The position numbers and the translations under genes are program-made. A DNA stretch of 64,000 nucleotides. It comes from JARRPM01 sp963792815 (lineage in GTDB: Bacteria; Pseudomonadota; Gammaproteobacteria; Pseudomonadales; Halieaceae). The notes under the pieces are model-generated. The model was not told the origin of the DNA. It made no database searches and worked only from the letters and a program-made list of their open reading frames with translations. Below are positions 17,732 through 27,712 of this stretch, in pieces (within the stretch, counting starts at the first letter, position 1; every line of letters begins with the position of its first letter). The DNA lies in contig CAWBXR010000021.1 in the NCBI GenBank assembly GCA_963792815.1, positions 21,613 through 85,612 on the forward strand. Direction: 5' to 3'.

Positions 17732-17827
17732 GACATAAAGGGGGCAGTACTCGCCCCCCGGGATTACCCAAATTGAACGGACGCAATCGGCGTTCGACAC
17801 CTATCGGATTGTAGTAGAGGAATTACC

Positions 17828-19150
17828 ATGCAGGTTTCGATTGAGACGACTTCAGGCCTGGAGCGTCGTTTGACTGTTGGCGTACCCGCAGAGCGCATCG
17901 AGTCCGAGGTCAAGAGCCGGCTGCAGAAAGCCGCCGGGAATGTGAAACTGGCTGGGTTCCGCCCCGGCAAGGTTCCCATGAAGGTTATGCAGCAGCGCTT
18001 CGGCGCCGGCGTTCGCCAGGAGGTCCTGGGAGAGGTGATGAGCCAGTCCTTCCGCGAAGCGGTGATTCAGGAAAAGCTCCGTCCCGCGGGACAACCCAGC
18101 ATTGAGCCCAAGACCCTGGAAGCGGGCAAGGACCTGGAGTATATCGCCACGTTTGAGGTGTTCCCGGAAGTTGAAGTAGTCGAAATCAAGGGCTTCGAAG
18201 TAGATAAGCCGGCGGCGGAAGTGACCGATGCCGATGTCGATAACATCATCGACGTATTTCGCAAGCAGCAGGGCAGCTGGGAAGTTGTGGAGAGGGCTGC
18301 CGCCGCCGGTGACAAGGTCAATATTGATTATGTCGGCACCCGCGATGGCGAGGCGTTCAGCGGTGGCAGCGCCACTGACAGTGATCTGGAGCTGGGCTCA
18401 GGTCGTATGATTCCCGGGTTTGAGGAGGGCGTCGAGGGAATGAAGGCGGGTGAGGAAAAAACCCTGAAGTTGAGCTTTCCCGATGAATACCACAACGAAG
18501 AACTCAAGGGTGCTGCAGTGGAGTTCAAGGTGAAGCTGAACTCGGTACAGGAACTTGTGCCCGCGGAGCTCGATGAGGAGCTTTTCGTCAAGTACGGCGT
18601 TGAGGAAGGTGGCCTTGAGACATTCCGCAGCGAGGTGCGCGACAATATGGCGCGGGAGCTGAAGAACGCGATCCAGGGCAAGGTCAAGCAACAGGTGATG
18701 GACGCAGTGGCGGCCGCTCACGAAGCGCTCGAGGTGCCGCGATCCCTGGTGGAGCGCGAAGTCGACGCCATGCGCAACCAGATGTTCCAGCAGTTCGGTG
18801 GTGCCGGCGGGCGCGACCTGGACCTCAAGTCACTGCTGCCGGATGAGATGTTCAAGGAGAACGCCGAACGGCGTGTACGCCTGGGCCTCGTGCTGGCGGA
18901 GCTGGTCGGCAAATTCGGCCTCAAGGCCGACGGGGAAAAGGTGCGCGCAAGGATCGATGAAATGGCGTCCACCTACCAGGACCCGGAAGAAGTTATCAAT
19001 TATTACTACTCCAATCAGGAGCAGCTGGCCGCCGTCGAATCCAGCGTACTGGAAGACCAGATGGTTGAAAAACTGCTGGAGAATGCCCATATCGTAGAAA
19101 AGGCCTGCAGCTACCAGGAAGCGCTTGCCCAGGGACAGCGCGAAGGCTGA
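17828..19150 (+). CDS. tig: Trigger factor
   Basis: Ribosome-associated chaperone and peptidyl-prolyl isomerase that meets nascent chains at the exit tunnel. The ribosome-docking signature GFRPGKVP is at residues 43-50. An FKBP-type PPIase domain follows (about 155-245, with VNIDYVGTRDGEAFSGG and MIPGFEEGVEGMKAGE), then the long helical chaperone domain. Length 440 is typical. It heads the tig-clpP-clpX-lon-hupB-ppiD block. Confidence 0.97.
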   Translation: MQVSIETTSGLERRLTVGVPAERIESEVKSRLQKAAGNVKLAGFRPGKVPMKVMQQRFGAGVRQEVLGEVMSQSFREAVIQEKLRPAGQPSIEPKTLEAGKDLEYIATFEVFPEVEVVEIKGFEVDKPAAEVTDADVDNIIDVFRKQQGSWEVVERAAAAGDKVNIDYVGTRDGEAFSGGSATDSDLELGSGRMIPGFEEGVEGMKAGEEKTLKLSFPDEYHNEELKGAAVEFKVKLNSVQELVPAELDEELFVKYGVEEGGLETFRSEVRDNMARELKNAIQGKVKQQVMDAVAAAHEALEVPRSLVEREVDAMRNQMFQQFGGAGGRDLDLKSLLPDEMFKENAERRVRLGLVLAELVGKFGLKADGEKVRARIDEMASTYQDPEEVINYYYSNQEQLAAVESSVLEDQMVEKLLENAHIVEKACSYQEALAQGQREG

Positions 19151-19215
19151 ACACTGGCGCGAGCCGTCACCGGGCCTGCAAACAATCGATCCACCTTAAC
19201 CAGGGGAAGGTAAAC

Positions 19216-19869
19216 ATGTCATTCCAGTTTGACGGTCAGAACAAGAATACCATTAATAATCTTGGCCTTATCCCCATGGTGGTCGAGCAGACCGCCCGGG
19301 GCGAACGCTCCTACGACATTTATTCCAGGCTGCTGAAGGAACGCGTCATTTTTGTCGTGGGCGCCGTCGAGGACCACATGGCCAACCTGATCGTGGCCCA
19401 GTTGCTGTTTCTCGAGTCCGAGAACCCGGACAAGGATATTCACCTGTACATCAATTCCCCGGGAGGCTCGGTCACCGCCGGATTGTCCATCTACGACACG
19501 ATGCAGTTCATCAAGCCCGACGTCAGCACCATGTGCATAGGCCAGGCCGCTTCCATGGGTGCTTTCCTGCTCTGCGGCGGCACCAAGGGCAAGCGTTACT
19601 GCCTGCCCAATGCGCGGACCATGATCCACCAGCCCAGCGGCGGGGCCCAGGGCCAGGCGACCGATATCGAGATCCAGGCGAAGGAAATCCTGATCATCCG
19701 CCAGCGCCTCAACGAGCTGATGGCCCAGCACACCGGCCAGAGCCTCGAGGTGATAGAGCGCGACACCGAGAGGGATCGTTTCATGAATGCTGTGCAGAGC
19801 CAGGAATACGGACTCATTGACGAGGTTCTGACCAGCCGCGCGATGCCCGGGGCCGGAAATAAGGCCTGA
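19216..19869 (+). CDS. clpP: ATP-dependent Clp protease proteolytic subunit
   Basis: Serine protease that forms the tetradecameric chamber of ClpXP. The triad is Ser113 (GQAASMGAF), His138 (MIHQPSGG) and Asp187 by comparison with E. coli. An N-terminal extension of roughly 15-20 residues resembles the self-cleaved propeptide. Length is 217. It lies between tig and clpX. Confidence 0.97.
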   Translation: MSFQFDGQNKNTINNLGLIPMVVEQTARGERSYDIYSRLLKERVIFVVGAVEDHMANLIVAQLLFLESENPDKDIHLYINSPGGSVTAGLSIYDTMQFIKPDVSTMCIGQAASMGAFLLCGGTKGKRYCLPNARTMIHQPSGGAQGQATDIEIQAKEILIIRQRLNELMAQHTGQSLEVIERDTERDRFMNAVQSQEYGLIDEVLTSRAMPGAGNKA

Positions 19870-20030
19870 TGCGAAGTGCCCGGAATATCTGCGCGAGGCC
19901 TGTGAAAAGGCGCGCAGATTCTCGGGATATCTACCTTTTAGCCCCCTCGGGGCTTGCAAATAGCCGTAAAAGACATCATCGTATAACTCAAGGTGATGAG
20001 GCATCGATATACAGGGCGTAGGGCAGCTGA

Positions 20031-21323
20031 ATGAGCGAAAAAACCACCAACTCCAGTGACGGCGGCAAGTTGCTTTACTGCTCCTTCTGCGGCAAGAGCC
20101 AGCACGAGGTGCGCAAGCTGATAGCCGGTCCGTCGGTGTTTATCTGCGATGAATGTGTGGACCTTTGCAACGACATCATTCGCGAGGAAGTGCAGGAAAG
20201 CAACAGTGACTCCAGCCAGGACAACCTGCCCGTCCCCCAGGAAATCAATGCCATTCTCGACGAGTACGTGATCGGCCAGCGCCGCGCGAAGAAAGTGCTG
20301 TCGGTCGCAGTCTACAACCACTACAAGCGTCTGCGTCACGGCCAGCAGGGCCGCAGCGGGGACGTCGAACTCGGGAAAAGCAATATCCTGCTCGTCGGCC
20401 CCACCGGCAGCGGCAAGACACTATTGGCTGAAACCCTCGCTCGTCTTCTGGACGTACCTTTCACCATCGCCGATGCTACCACGCTGACAGAGGCTGGCTA
20501 TGTCGGGGAAGACGTCGAGAATATCATCCAGAAACTGTTGCAAAAGTGCGACTACGATGTGGAGAAGGCCCAGGTGGGCATTGTCTACATCGATGAAATC
20601 GACAAGATTTCGCGCAAATCCGACAATCCGTCCATTACCCGTGATGTGTCCGGCGAAGGCGTGCAGCAGGCGCTGCTCAAGCTGATCGAGGGTACCGTGG
20701 CATCGGTCCCGCCCCAGGGCGGTCGCAAGCACCCCCAGCAGGAATTCCTGCAGGTCGACACGTCCAACATTCTCTTTATCTGTGGCGGCGCATTTGCCGG
20801 TCTGGACAAGGTCATCAGGAATCGCTCGGAAAAGGGCGGCATCGGTTTCTCGGCCGAGGTCAAGAGCAAGGACGAGCGCCGCAATGTCGGCGAGCTGTTG
20901 TTCGACCTGGAACCGGAAGACCTGGTGCAATACGGTTTGATCCCGGAATTTGTCGGGCGCCTGCCGGTGATCGCCACGCTTGAGGAACTTGATATCGACG
21001 CTCTGGTCCAAATCCTTACCGAACCAAAGAACGCGCTGACCAAGCAGTACAGCAAGTTGTTTGAAATGGAGGGTGTGGAAGTGGACTTTCGCGAGGACGG
21101 CCTGCGGGCGATCGCGGAGAAGGCCATGGAACGCAAAACAGGCGCTCGCGGCCTGCGCTCGATCCTGGAGGGTGTGTTACTTGATTCCATGTATAACATC
21201 CCGTCGCGCAGCGATGTCAGCAAGGTGGTAATAGACGAGTCCGTCATTCGCGGCGACTCAGAGCCCCTGCTGGTGTACCAGAACAATGAGCCCACCCCCA
21301 GGGCGGCATCAACCGACGAGTAG
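20031..21323 (+). CDS. clpX: ATP-dependent Clp protease ATP-binding subunit ClpX
   Basis: AAA+ unfoldase that recognises substrates and feeds ClpP. The N-terminal zinc domain has Cys17, Cys20, Cys39 and Cys42. Walker A is GPTGSGKT, Walker B VYIDEIDKI, and the ClpP-contacting loop IGF appears in KGGIGFSAEV. Length 430 is usual. clpX starts 162 bases after clpP. Confidence 0.97.
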   Translation: MSEKTTNSSDGGKLLYCSFCGKSQHEVRKLIAGPSVFICDECVDLCNDIIREEVQESNSDSSQDNLPVPQEINAILDEYVIGQRRAKKVLSVAVYNHYKRLRHGQQGRSGDVELGKSNILLVGPTGSGKTLLAETLARLLDVPFTIADATTLTEAGYVGEDVENIIQKLLQKCDYDVEKAQVGIVYIDEIDKISRKSDNPSITRDVSGEGVQQALLKLIEGTVASVPPQGGRKHPQQEFLQVDTSNILFICGGAFAGLDKVIRNRSEKGGIGFSAEVKSKDERRNVGELLFDLEPEDLVQYGLIPEFVGRLPVIATLEELDIDALVQILTEPKNALTKQYSKLFEMEGVEVDFREDGLRAIAEKAMERKTGARGLRSILEGVLLDSMYNIPSRSDVSKVVIDESVIRGDSEPLLVYQNNEPTPRAASTDE

Positions 21324-21460
21324 TCCCGGTTCAGGCGCTTGCGCGCCGGCCAAACTCTCGGCGGAGAAGGCCTGAATTAGGCCAGGGCGCTTGCAATCAG
21401 CGGAAACCGCCCCCACCTACAGATTGCGAGTCCTGAAATCCCAACAACCCGGAGACGTTT

Positions 21461-23872
21461 ATGGGTTCTTCCTCTGTTATCGAACTTCCCCTGCTGCCAC
21501 TGCGCGATGTGGTGGTATACCCGCATATGGTGCTGCCACTGTTTGTCGGGCGGGAAAAATCGATCGAGGCACTAGAGTATGCCATGGCCAACGACAAGCA
21601 GGTGCTGCTGGTGGCCCAACGCAACGCGGCGGACGACGACCCGGGAGCGGACGACATCTACCAGATGGGCACGGTGTCCAATATTCTCCAGTTGCTCAAA
21701 CTGCCGGACGGGACCATCAAGGTGCTGGTCGAGGGCGGTTACCGGGCGGTTGTAGACAGCGTTGACGACGAGGGCAATTTCGCCATCGTCGGCGTGCGCG
21801 AGGTCATCAGCGACGATATTCCCGAAAGCGAGGCAGAGGGTCTGCTGCGCTCGACGATCACCCAGTTTGAAAAATACGTCAACCTCAGCAAGAAGGTGCC
21901 CGCCGAGGTACTGACCTCGCTGACCGGTATCGACGAGCCGGGAAGGCTCGCCGACACCATCGCCGCGCATATGAGCGTCGACCTGGAGGAGAAACAGCGG
22001 ATCCTGGAAATCACCGGGATTCGGGCCCGCCTCGAGCACCTGCTGGGCCTGATGGAAGCGGAAATAGACCTGTTCCAGGTAGAAAAGCGCATCCGCGGTC
22101 GGGTCAAGAAGCAGATGGAGAAGAGCCAGCGCGAGTATTACCTCAATGAGCAGATGAAGGCGATCCAGAAAGAGCTGGGGGATATGGACGAGGCTCCCAG
22201 CGAGCTCGACGAACTCCAGTTGCGCATCGATGAAGCGAAGATGCCGGAGGAGGCCAGGGAAAAAGCCCTCGCGGAACTGGGCAAGCTGAAAATGATGTCG
22301 CCGATGTCGGCAGAGGCGTCGGTGGTGCGCAGTTATATCGACTGGATGGTCAGTGTTCCCTGGTCGAAGCGCAGCAAGGTCAAGCACGACCTGGCCAATG
22401 CTGCGAAAATCCTCAACGAGGACCATTACGGCCTGGAAGAGGTCAAGGACCGCATCCTGGAATACCTCGCAGTGCAGAAGCGCGTGCGCAAGGTAAAGGG
22501 CCCGGTGTTATGCCTGGTGGGTCCACCCGGGGTCGGCAAGACATCACTGGGCGAGTCCATCGCCCGCTCGACCAACCGCAAGTTCGTGCGGATGGCCCTG
22601 GGCGGCGTCCGCGATGAGGCGGAAATACGCGGTCACCGCAGGACTTATATCGGTTCCATGCCGGGTAAGCTGTTGCAGAAAATGGCCAAGGCCGGGGTAA
22701 AGAACCCCCTGTTCCTGCTGGACGAGATAGACAAGATGGGCATGGACCATCGCGGTGACCCCGCGTCGGCCATGCTGGAAGTGCTCGACCCCGAGCAGAA
22801 CCACGCGTTCAACGATCATTACCTCGAGGTGGATTACGATCTTTCCGACGTGATGTTCGTCTGTACCTCCAACACCATGAACATCCCCGGACCCCTGCTC
22901 GACCGTATGGAAGTGATCCGTATCCCGGGGTACACGGAGGATGAAAAACTCAATATTGCGGAGCGCTACCTGAGTCCCAAGCAGATCAGGTTGAACGGAT
23001 TGAAAAAGGACGAGCTTGCTATCAGCGAGGGAGCGATACTCGATATCATCCGCTACTACACCCGGGAAGCGGGAGTGCGCGCCCTGGAGCGCGAAATTGC
23101 CAAGGTGTGTCGCAAGATGGTCAAGGCGATTACCCTGGGCGAGTCCAGCGGTGGCACCACCGTGAGCGCCGAAATGCTGCCCGACCTGCTGGGCGTGCGC
23201 AAATACAATTACGGTATTGCGGAGGAACAGAACAAGATCGGCCAGGTCACCGGGCTGGCGTGGACCTCCGTTGGCGGCGAGCTGCTTACTATTGAAGCGG
23301 TCGCCCTGCCCGGCAAGGGGCGTTACGTGAAAACCGGCTCGCTGGGCGATGTCATGCAGGAGTCGATACAGGCTGCATCCACCGTGGTGCGCAGTCGCTC
23401 ACAGCTGCTGGGTATTCCGGCGGGATACCACGAAAAGCACGATGTGCATTTTCACGTCCCCGAGGGCGCCACGCCAAAAGACGGCCCCAGTGCAGGTGTC
23501 GCCATGTGCACGGCCCTGGTATCGGTTCTGACCAATATTGCAGTACGTGCAGATGTGGCCATGACCGGAGAGATCACCCTGCGTGGAGAGGTGTTACCGA
23601 TAGGCGGCTTGAAAGAAAAGCTGCTCGCGGCGCGGCGCGGCGGTATCAAGACTGTGATTATCCCGAAAGAAAATGAGCGCGACCTGAAGGAAGTGCCGGA
23701 CAACATCAAGGAACACCTGACTATTCGTGCGGTGAAGTGGATCGACGAGGTGCTTGCGATAGCGCTCGAGTCCATGCCGGAGCCATTGACCGATGAAGAA
23801 TTTCGTGCGGGTTCGGTTGGAACCGGGCCGGAAGATGAACAGGACGAAAAAAATCGGATAAATACCCACTAA
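21461..23872 (+). CDS. lon: ATP-dependent protease Lon
   Basis: Cytoplasmic AAA+ serine protease for damaged and regulatory proteins. Domains in order: LON substrate-binding N-domain (about residues 8-200), coiled coil (200-300), AAA+ with GPPGVGKTSLG near residue 350, and the protease domain with catalytic Ser677 in KDGPSAGVAM and Lys718 in IGGLKEK. Length 803. It follows clpX by 137 bases, which hold no obvious heat-shock promoter that I could identify with confidence. Confidence 0.97.
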   Translation: MGSSSVIELPLLPLRDVVVYPHMVLPLFVGREKSIEALEYAMANDKQVLLVAQRNAADDDPGADDIYQMGTVSNILQLLKLPDGTIKVLVEGGYRAVVDSVDDEGNFAIVGVREVISDDIPESEAEGLLRSTITQFEKYVNLSKKVPAEVLTSLTGIDEPGRLADTIAAHMSVDLEEKQRILEITGIRARLEHLLGLMEAEIDLFQVEKRIRGRVKKQMEKSQREYYLNEQMKAIQKELGDMDEAPSELDELQLRIDEAKMPEEAREKALAELGKLKMMSPMSAEASVVRSYIDWMVSVPWSKRSKVKHDLANAAKILNEDHYGLEEVKDRILEYLAVQKRVRKVKGPVLCLVGPPGVGKTSLGESIARSTNRKFVRMALGGVRDEAEIRGHRRTYIGSMPGKLLQKMAKAGVKNPLFLLDEIDKMGMDHRGDPASAMLEVLDPEQNHAFNDHYLEVDYDLSDVMFVCTSNTMNIPGPLLDRMEVIRIPGYTEDEKLNIAERYLSPKQIRLNGLKKDELAISEGAILDIIRYYTREAGVRALEREIAKVCRKMVKAITLGESSGGTTVSAEMLPDLLGVRKYNYGIAEEQNKIGQVTGLAWTSVGGELLTIEAVALPGKGRYVKTGSLGDVMQESIQAASTVVRSRSQLLGIPAGYHEKHDVHFHVPEGATPKDGPSAGVAMCTALVSVLTNIAVRADVAMTGEITLRGEVLPIGGLKEKLLAARRGGIKTVIIPKENERDLKEVPDNIKEHLTIRAVKWIDEVLAIALESMPEPLTDEEFRAGSVGTGPEDEQDEKNRINTH

Positions 23873-23887
23873 CTGACGGCTCCGATG

Positions 23888-23915
23888 TTGACCGCTGTCA
23901 GACGTCTGGTATAAA
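23888..23915 (+). promoter_or_regulatory. Candidate hupB promoter
   Basis: TTGACC (23888-23893) and TATAAA (23910-23915) are separated by 16 bases, close to the sigma-70 consensus. Transcription from here would give hupB a leader of about 190 nt. It begins 16 bases after the lon stop. Confidence 0.55.
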
Positions 23916-24111
23916 GTCGTGCGTTCGATTAGACAGCTGTTTTTTGTGACATCCGTGTTTATCGGGGTCCACACCAGTTTGCAATCAATGATGCCATTCC
24001 AGGCTGGGCCTTACGCCCGACAATGAATTGTCCCGGGGTTTATAAAACCAAACTGTACTCCCGGGGCCTTGAAACCATGACTATTATTTTTTACCTACCA
24101 AGGGGATAAGT

Positions 24112-24387
24112 GTGAATAAAACTGAACTGATTGATGCAATCGCAACTGCCGCAGACCTGCCTAAAGCATCTGCCGGTCGAGCGCTTGATGCAGTTGTTGA
24201 CAGCATCACCGATGCGTTGACAAAAGGTGACCAGGTTTCCCTGGTCGGTTTCGGCACCTTCTCTGTAAAGCACCGCAGTGCGCGCAGCGGCCGCAACCCA
24301 CAGACTGGTGCAACAATTGAAATCAAGGCGTCCAACGTACCGGGCTTCAAAGCTGGCAAGGCACTGAAAGACGCAGTTAACTCCTGA
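24112..24387 (+). CDS. hupB: DNA-binding protein HU-beta
   Basis: Nucleoid protein that bends DNA nonspecifically as a dimer. A 91-residue sequence starting at GTG 24112: MNKTELIDAIA, the GFGTFSVKHRSARSGRNPQTG segment leading to the flexible DNA-grasping arms, and the C-terminal KALKDAVN. AAGGGG precedes the GTG. Position after lon is the gammaproteobacterial norm. A strong terminator follows. Confidence 0.97.
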   Translation: MNKTELIDAIATAADLPKASAGRALDAVVDSITDALTKGDQVSLVGFGTFSVKHRSARSGRNPQTGATIEIKASNVPGFKAGKALKDAVNS

Positions 24388-24477
24388 GTCAAGGGAGAGG
24401 GTTGTAACCGGTAGACAGGCTTCGCTGGTCAAGTACCTGCGGGCATGGCAGCTGTGGCATCCCGAACATACAGAAAG

Positions 24478-24504
24478 GCGCACTGATTGGTGCGCTTTTT
24501 TTTT
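24478..24504 (+). terminator. Rho-independent terminator after hupB
   Basis: GCGCAC and GTGCGC pair around TGATTG and are followed by nine T residues. It is 90 bases after the hupB stop and 22 bases before ppiD. Confidence 0.85.
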
Positions 24505-24525
24505 AGTTTCCCGGAGTAAATATCC

Positions 24526-26406
24526 ATGCTTCAGAACATACGACAGAATGTGCAGGGGCCAGCCATCAAGGTTGTGGTCTGGTTGATTGTCATCTCTTTC
24601 TCGATTTTTGGCATAGAGTCAATTCTTGTCGGGGGCGGAGGCGCAGGTGTCGCCGAAGTAAACGGCGAGGAAGTCAGCCCGCAGGAACTTCAGCAGGCGG
24701 TGAACACCCAGAAGCGTCGACTGATCGCCATGATGGGCGAAAATTTCGACCCGACCATGCTCGATGACGAGGTGATCACCAGCCAGGCGCTCAACTCGCT
24801 GATTGGCCGCAAGCTGCTGATGCAATCGGCAGAGTCGATGGATCTGACCGTTTCCAGCCGTGAGATCGGCAGCGTAATCGGCGGGATGGAGCAGTTCCAG
24901 ATAGAAGGGAAATTTTCGCCGCAAATGTTCAGCAGTGTGCTGTCCAGTGCCGGCTATACCCCCGCCTATTTCAAAGAGACCCTGCGTGAGGATATCGCCC
25001 TGGCCCAGCTGCGCAGTGGCCTCGCCGGCAGCGAGTTCGCCACGCCCCTGGAGCTGGCCCTCAACGCCAAAGTGGATGCGGAGCAGCGGGATCTTCGCTA
25101 CCTGACGATTCCGCTGCAAACGTTTATCGACCAGCAGCAGGTAACAGACGAGCAGATAGGCGCCTACTTCGCAGAACACCAGGATGATTTCCGCACCTCC
25201 GAATCGGTTGAGCTTGATTATATCGAGCTCACTCCTGACCTGTTCAGGCAGCCGGTGGAAGAAAGCGCCGTGCTTGAAGCCTACCAGCTGGAGGTCGAGA
25301 ACACGCAGTACCAAACAGAGAACAGGGTTTCGCATATCCTGTTTGAGGCGCGCGATGGCGAAGACGACGCTGCGTTGCAGCAGCGGGTGGCCGCCGCCCA
25401 GGCCAGGCTGGCAGCAGGAGCCGATTTTGGCGAAGTTGCCGCAGAGTTCTCCGACGACGTCGGCTCGGCGGCTAACGGCGGCGACCTGGGCTTCTCCAGT
25501 GGAGACGCTTTCCCGGAAGAGATGGAAGAGGCTGTAGCCAGTCTTGCTGTCGATGAAGTATCGGCACCGGTTACCACGGACGCCGGTACCCACCTTGTCC
25601 TGGTTACCGAGCGCAGGGAGGGCAGTGCACCTGAGCTCGACGAGCTGCGGCCACGGCTCGAGGAACAGTTACAGCTTGCACAGGCTCGCGGGGAGCTGCT
25701 GCTTGTGGTGGAAAGCCTCAGAGACCTGGTGTTTAACGCGGAAGATCTCAGCAGGCCGGCCAGTGAGCTCGATCTCGTCGTCCAGCGCAGCGAGCCGGTA
25801 GCGCGCGACCAGGCACAGGGACTGTTCGCCAATCCAGCACTGCTGAACGCGGCGTTTTCCGAGGAGGTGCTGGAGGCGGGTCATAACAGCGATGTCATTG
25901 AACTGGGCGAGGACAGGTTCGTGGTTATGCACAAGCACAAGCACAACCAGCCCCAGTTGCGAGAGCTGGCAGATGTGCGGGACGAGATCGCGGCGATTAT
26001 CGTAGAGCAGTCGGCGCGGGAACTGGTCGCTGCGGAAGCTGACAGAATAGTGCAGGAGCTGGCCACCGGTGCAAGTATGGAACAGGTTGCCGCCGATGCC
26101 GGTTACAGCTGGCAGGTAGAGCTGGGCGCAGACAGACGCAATGGCGCTGTACCGCGTGAGGTGCTCGCCAGGGCATTTGAATTACCTGCCCCGACCGAGG
26201 GCCACACGCTCGTTGATTTTTTGATGGCGCCCTCCGGTGACGCCCAGGTGATATCCCTGACGGGAGTAAACCCGGGCAAGTTTGAGGCCCTGGAGCAAAA
26301 CGCCCGGGTGTCGCTCCTGCGGCAGGTGAGCGGCGAGTATGCGAATCTTGTGGACAGTGAATTTCAACGCGGCCTGCGCGAGAGTGCAGATATTTCCGTA
26401 ATGTAG
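24526..26406 (+). CDS. ppiD: Periplasmic folding chaperone PpiD
   Basis: Inner-membrane-anchored periplasmic chaperone associated with the Sec translocon, helping outer-membrane and periplasmic protein folding. A single N-terminal membrane segment (VVVWLIVISFSIFGIESIL, about residues 17-35) is followed by a SurA-like N-domain and a parvulin domain around residues 265-365 (VSHILFEAR; GGDLGFSSGDAFPEEME). Length 626 is usual. The start ATG follows GGAG. Confidence 0.93.
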   Translation: MLQNIRQNVQGPAIKVVVWLIVISFSIFGIESILVGGGGAGVAEVNGEEVSPQELQQAVNTQKRRLIAMMGENFDPTMLDDEVITSQALNSLIGRKLLMQSAESMDLTVSSREIGSVIGGMEQFQIEGKFSPQMFSSVLSSAGYTPAYFKETLREDIALAQLRSGLAGSEFATPLELALNAKVDAEQRDLRYLTIPLQTFIDQQQVTDEQIGAYFAEHQDDFRTSESVELDYIELTPDLFRQPVEESAVLEAYQLEVENTQYQTENRVSHILFEARDGEDDAALQQRVAAAQARLAAGADFGEVAAEFSDDVGSAANGGDLGFSSGDAFPEEMEEAVASLAVDEVSAPVTTDAGTHLVLVTERREGSAPELDELRPRLEEQLQLAQARGELLLVVESLRDLVFNAEDLSRPASELDLVVQRSEPVARDQAQGLFANPALLNAAFSEEVLEAGHNSDVIELGEDRFVVMHKHKHNQPQLRELADVRDEIAAIIVEQSARELVAAEADRIVQELATGASMEQVAADAGYSWQVELGADRRNGAVPREVLARAFELPAPTEGHTLVDFLMAPSGDAQVISLTGVNPGKFEALEQNARVSLLRQVSGEYANLVDSEFQRGLRESADISVM

Positions 26407-26428
26407 GCTTTTTTGATTTGAGGTAAGC

Positions 26429-27613
26429 ATGGCCAGGAAGGTACTCACACTGAACCAGATTTCGCTCAAGGGGCTGGAACGACTGCCTCGCGACTGTTAC
26501 GAGATCGCCAGCGAATTCGCCCACCCGGATGCAATTCTGCTCCGCAGCCACCAGCTCAAGGCAGAGGATATCGCTGATTCCGTCCTGGCGATCGGCCGGG
26601 CCGGGGCAGGGGTAAACAATATCCCCGTGGAGGAATGTACCCGCCGCGGCATTCCTGTTTTCAATTCCCCGGGGGCAAATGCCAACGCGGTAAAAGAACT
26701 GGTGGCTACTGCCATGTTGCTTGGCTCCCGCGGAATCATCGAGGGAATTCGCTACGTCGATACCCTGGCGGGCATGACTGACAAGGCGGAGATGCACCGC
26801 ACCCTGGAAGCCCAGAAAAAGCAGTTCAAGGGAAACGAACTGGTTGGCAAGACGCTGGGTGTGGTCGGCCTGGGTGCGATCGGCTCGATGGTCGCCGAGA
26901 TGGCGCTTACGATGGGTATGGAGGTCGTCGGTTACGACCCGGCACTGTCAGTGGAAGCCGCGTGGCGACTTTCCAGCAAGGTCCGTAAGGCCGACACGTT
27001 GTCGGCGCTTTTCGCTCGCTGTGACTACATCACCCTGCACCTGCCGGTACTGGACTCCACCCGGGGTCTGGTCAATGCCGAACTACTCGGGGCGATGAAG
27101 CCCGATACCTGCCTGCTGAACTTCGCTCGCCAGGAAATCGTTAACGAGGAAGACCTGGTCAAGGCCCTGGACGCCAAGAAACTGCGCAAATATATCGCTG
27201 ATTTCCCGTCGCCGGACCTGATCGGGCGCGACGACGTTATTCTGATGCCGCATATCGGCGCCAGTACCGACGAGGCCGAGGACAACTGCGCCATTATGGC
27301 CGCGGAGCAGCTGCGGGACTTCCTCGAGAACGGCAACATCCGCAACTCGGTTAACTTTCCCACCCTCGAGCTGGAGCGGGTCAGGGGTTGTCGGCTGTCG
27401 GTCAGCAATGAGAACGTGCCGAGGATACTCGGTAGCGTTCTTGCAATCCTGGCGGACGAGAACATCAACGTCATCGATATGCTGAACAAAAGCCGGGCCG
27501 AGGTAGCCTATAACCTTATCGATATCGACACGCACGTCACCGATGAGGTCCTGGCAAAAATGAGCGAGCTGGACGGCGTCATAAATGTCCGCCTTATTGG
27601 CGACTGCGCCTGA
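26429..27613 (+). CDS. serA: D-3-phosphoglycerate dehydrogenase
   Basis: NAD-dependent 2-hydroxyacid dehydrogenase, likely the first step of serine synthesis. Rossmann motif GVVGLGAIGS, catalytic His in MPHIGAST, and a C-terminal ACT domain (about residues 318-394) are visible. The usual NxARG motif reads NFARQEIVNEE, with Gln in place of the common Gly. At 394 residues it is the short single-ACT form. It is 22 bases after ppiD and may share its transcript. Substrate preference among 2-hydroxyacids is inferred. Confidence 0.88.
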   Translation: MARKVLTLNQISLKGLERLPRDCYEIASEFAHPDAILLRSHQLKAEDIADSVLAIGRAGAGVNNIPVEECTRRGIPVFNSPGANANAVKELVATAMLLGSRGIIEGIRYVDTLAGMTDKAEMHRTLEAQKKQFKGNELVGKTLGVVGLGAIGSMVAEMALTMGMEVVGYDPALSVEAAWRLSSKVRKADTLSALFARCDYITLHLPVLDSTRGLVNAELLGAMKPDTCLLNFARQEIVNEEDLVKALDAKKLRKYIADFPSPDLIGRDDVILMPHIGASTDEAEDNCAIMAAEQLRDFLENGNIRNSVNFPTLELERVRGCRLSVSNENVPRILGSVLAILADENINVIDMLNKSRAEVAYNLIDIDTHVTDEVLAKMSELDGVINVRLIGDCA

Positions 27614-27712
27614 TCCCGACTGTTACCCCGCCTGCCCGGGGCGGGGTGCCCATCGGGGTTTGATGCTAGTCTTCAGCTTCGAGGCCGGCCAAAGCCGGTA
27701 ATGGGAGGCGAG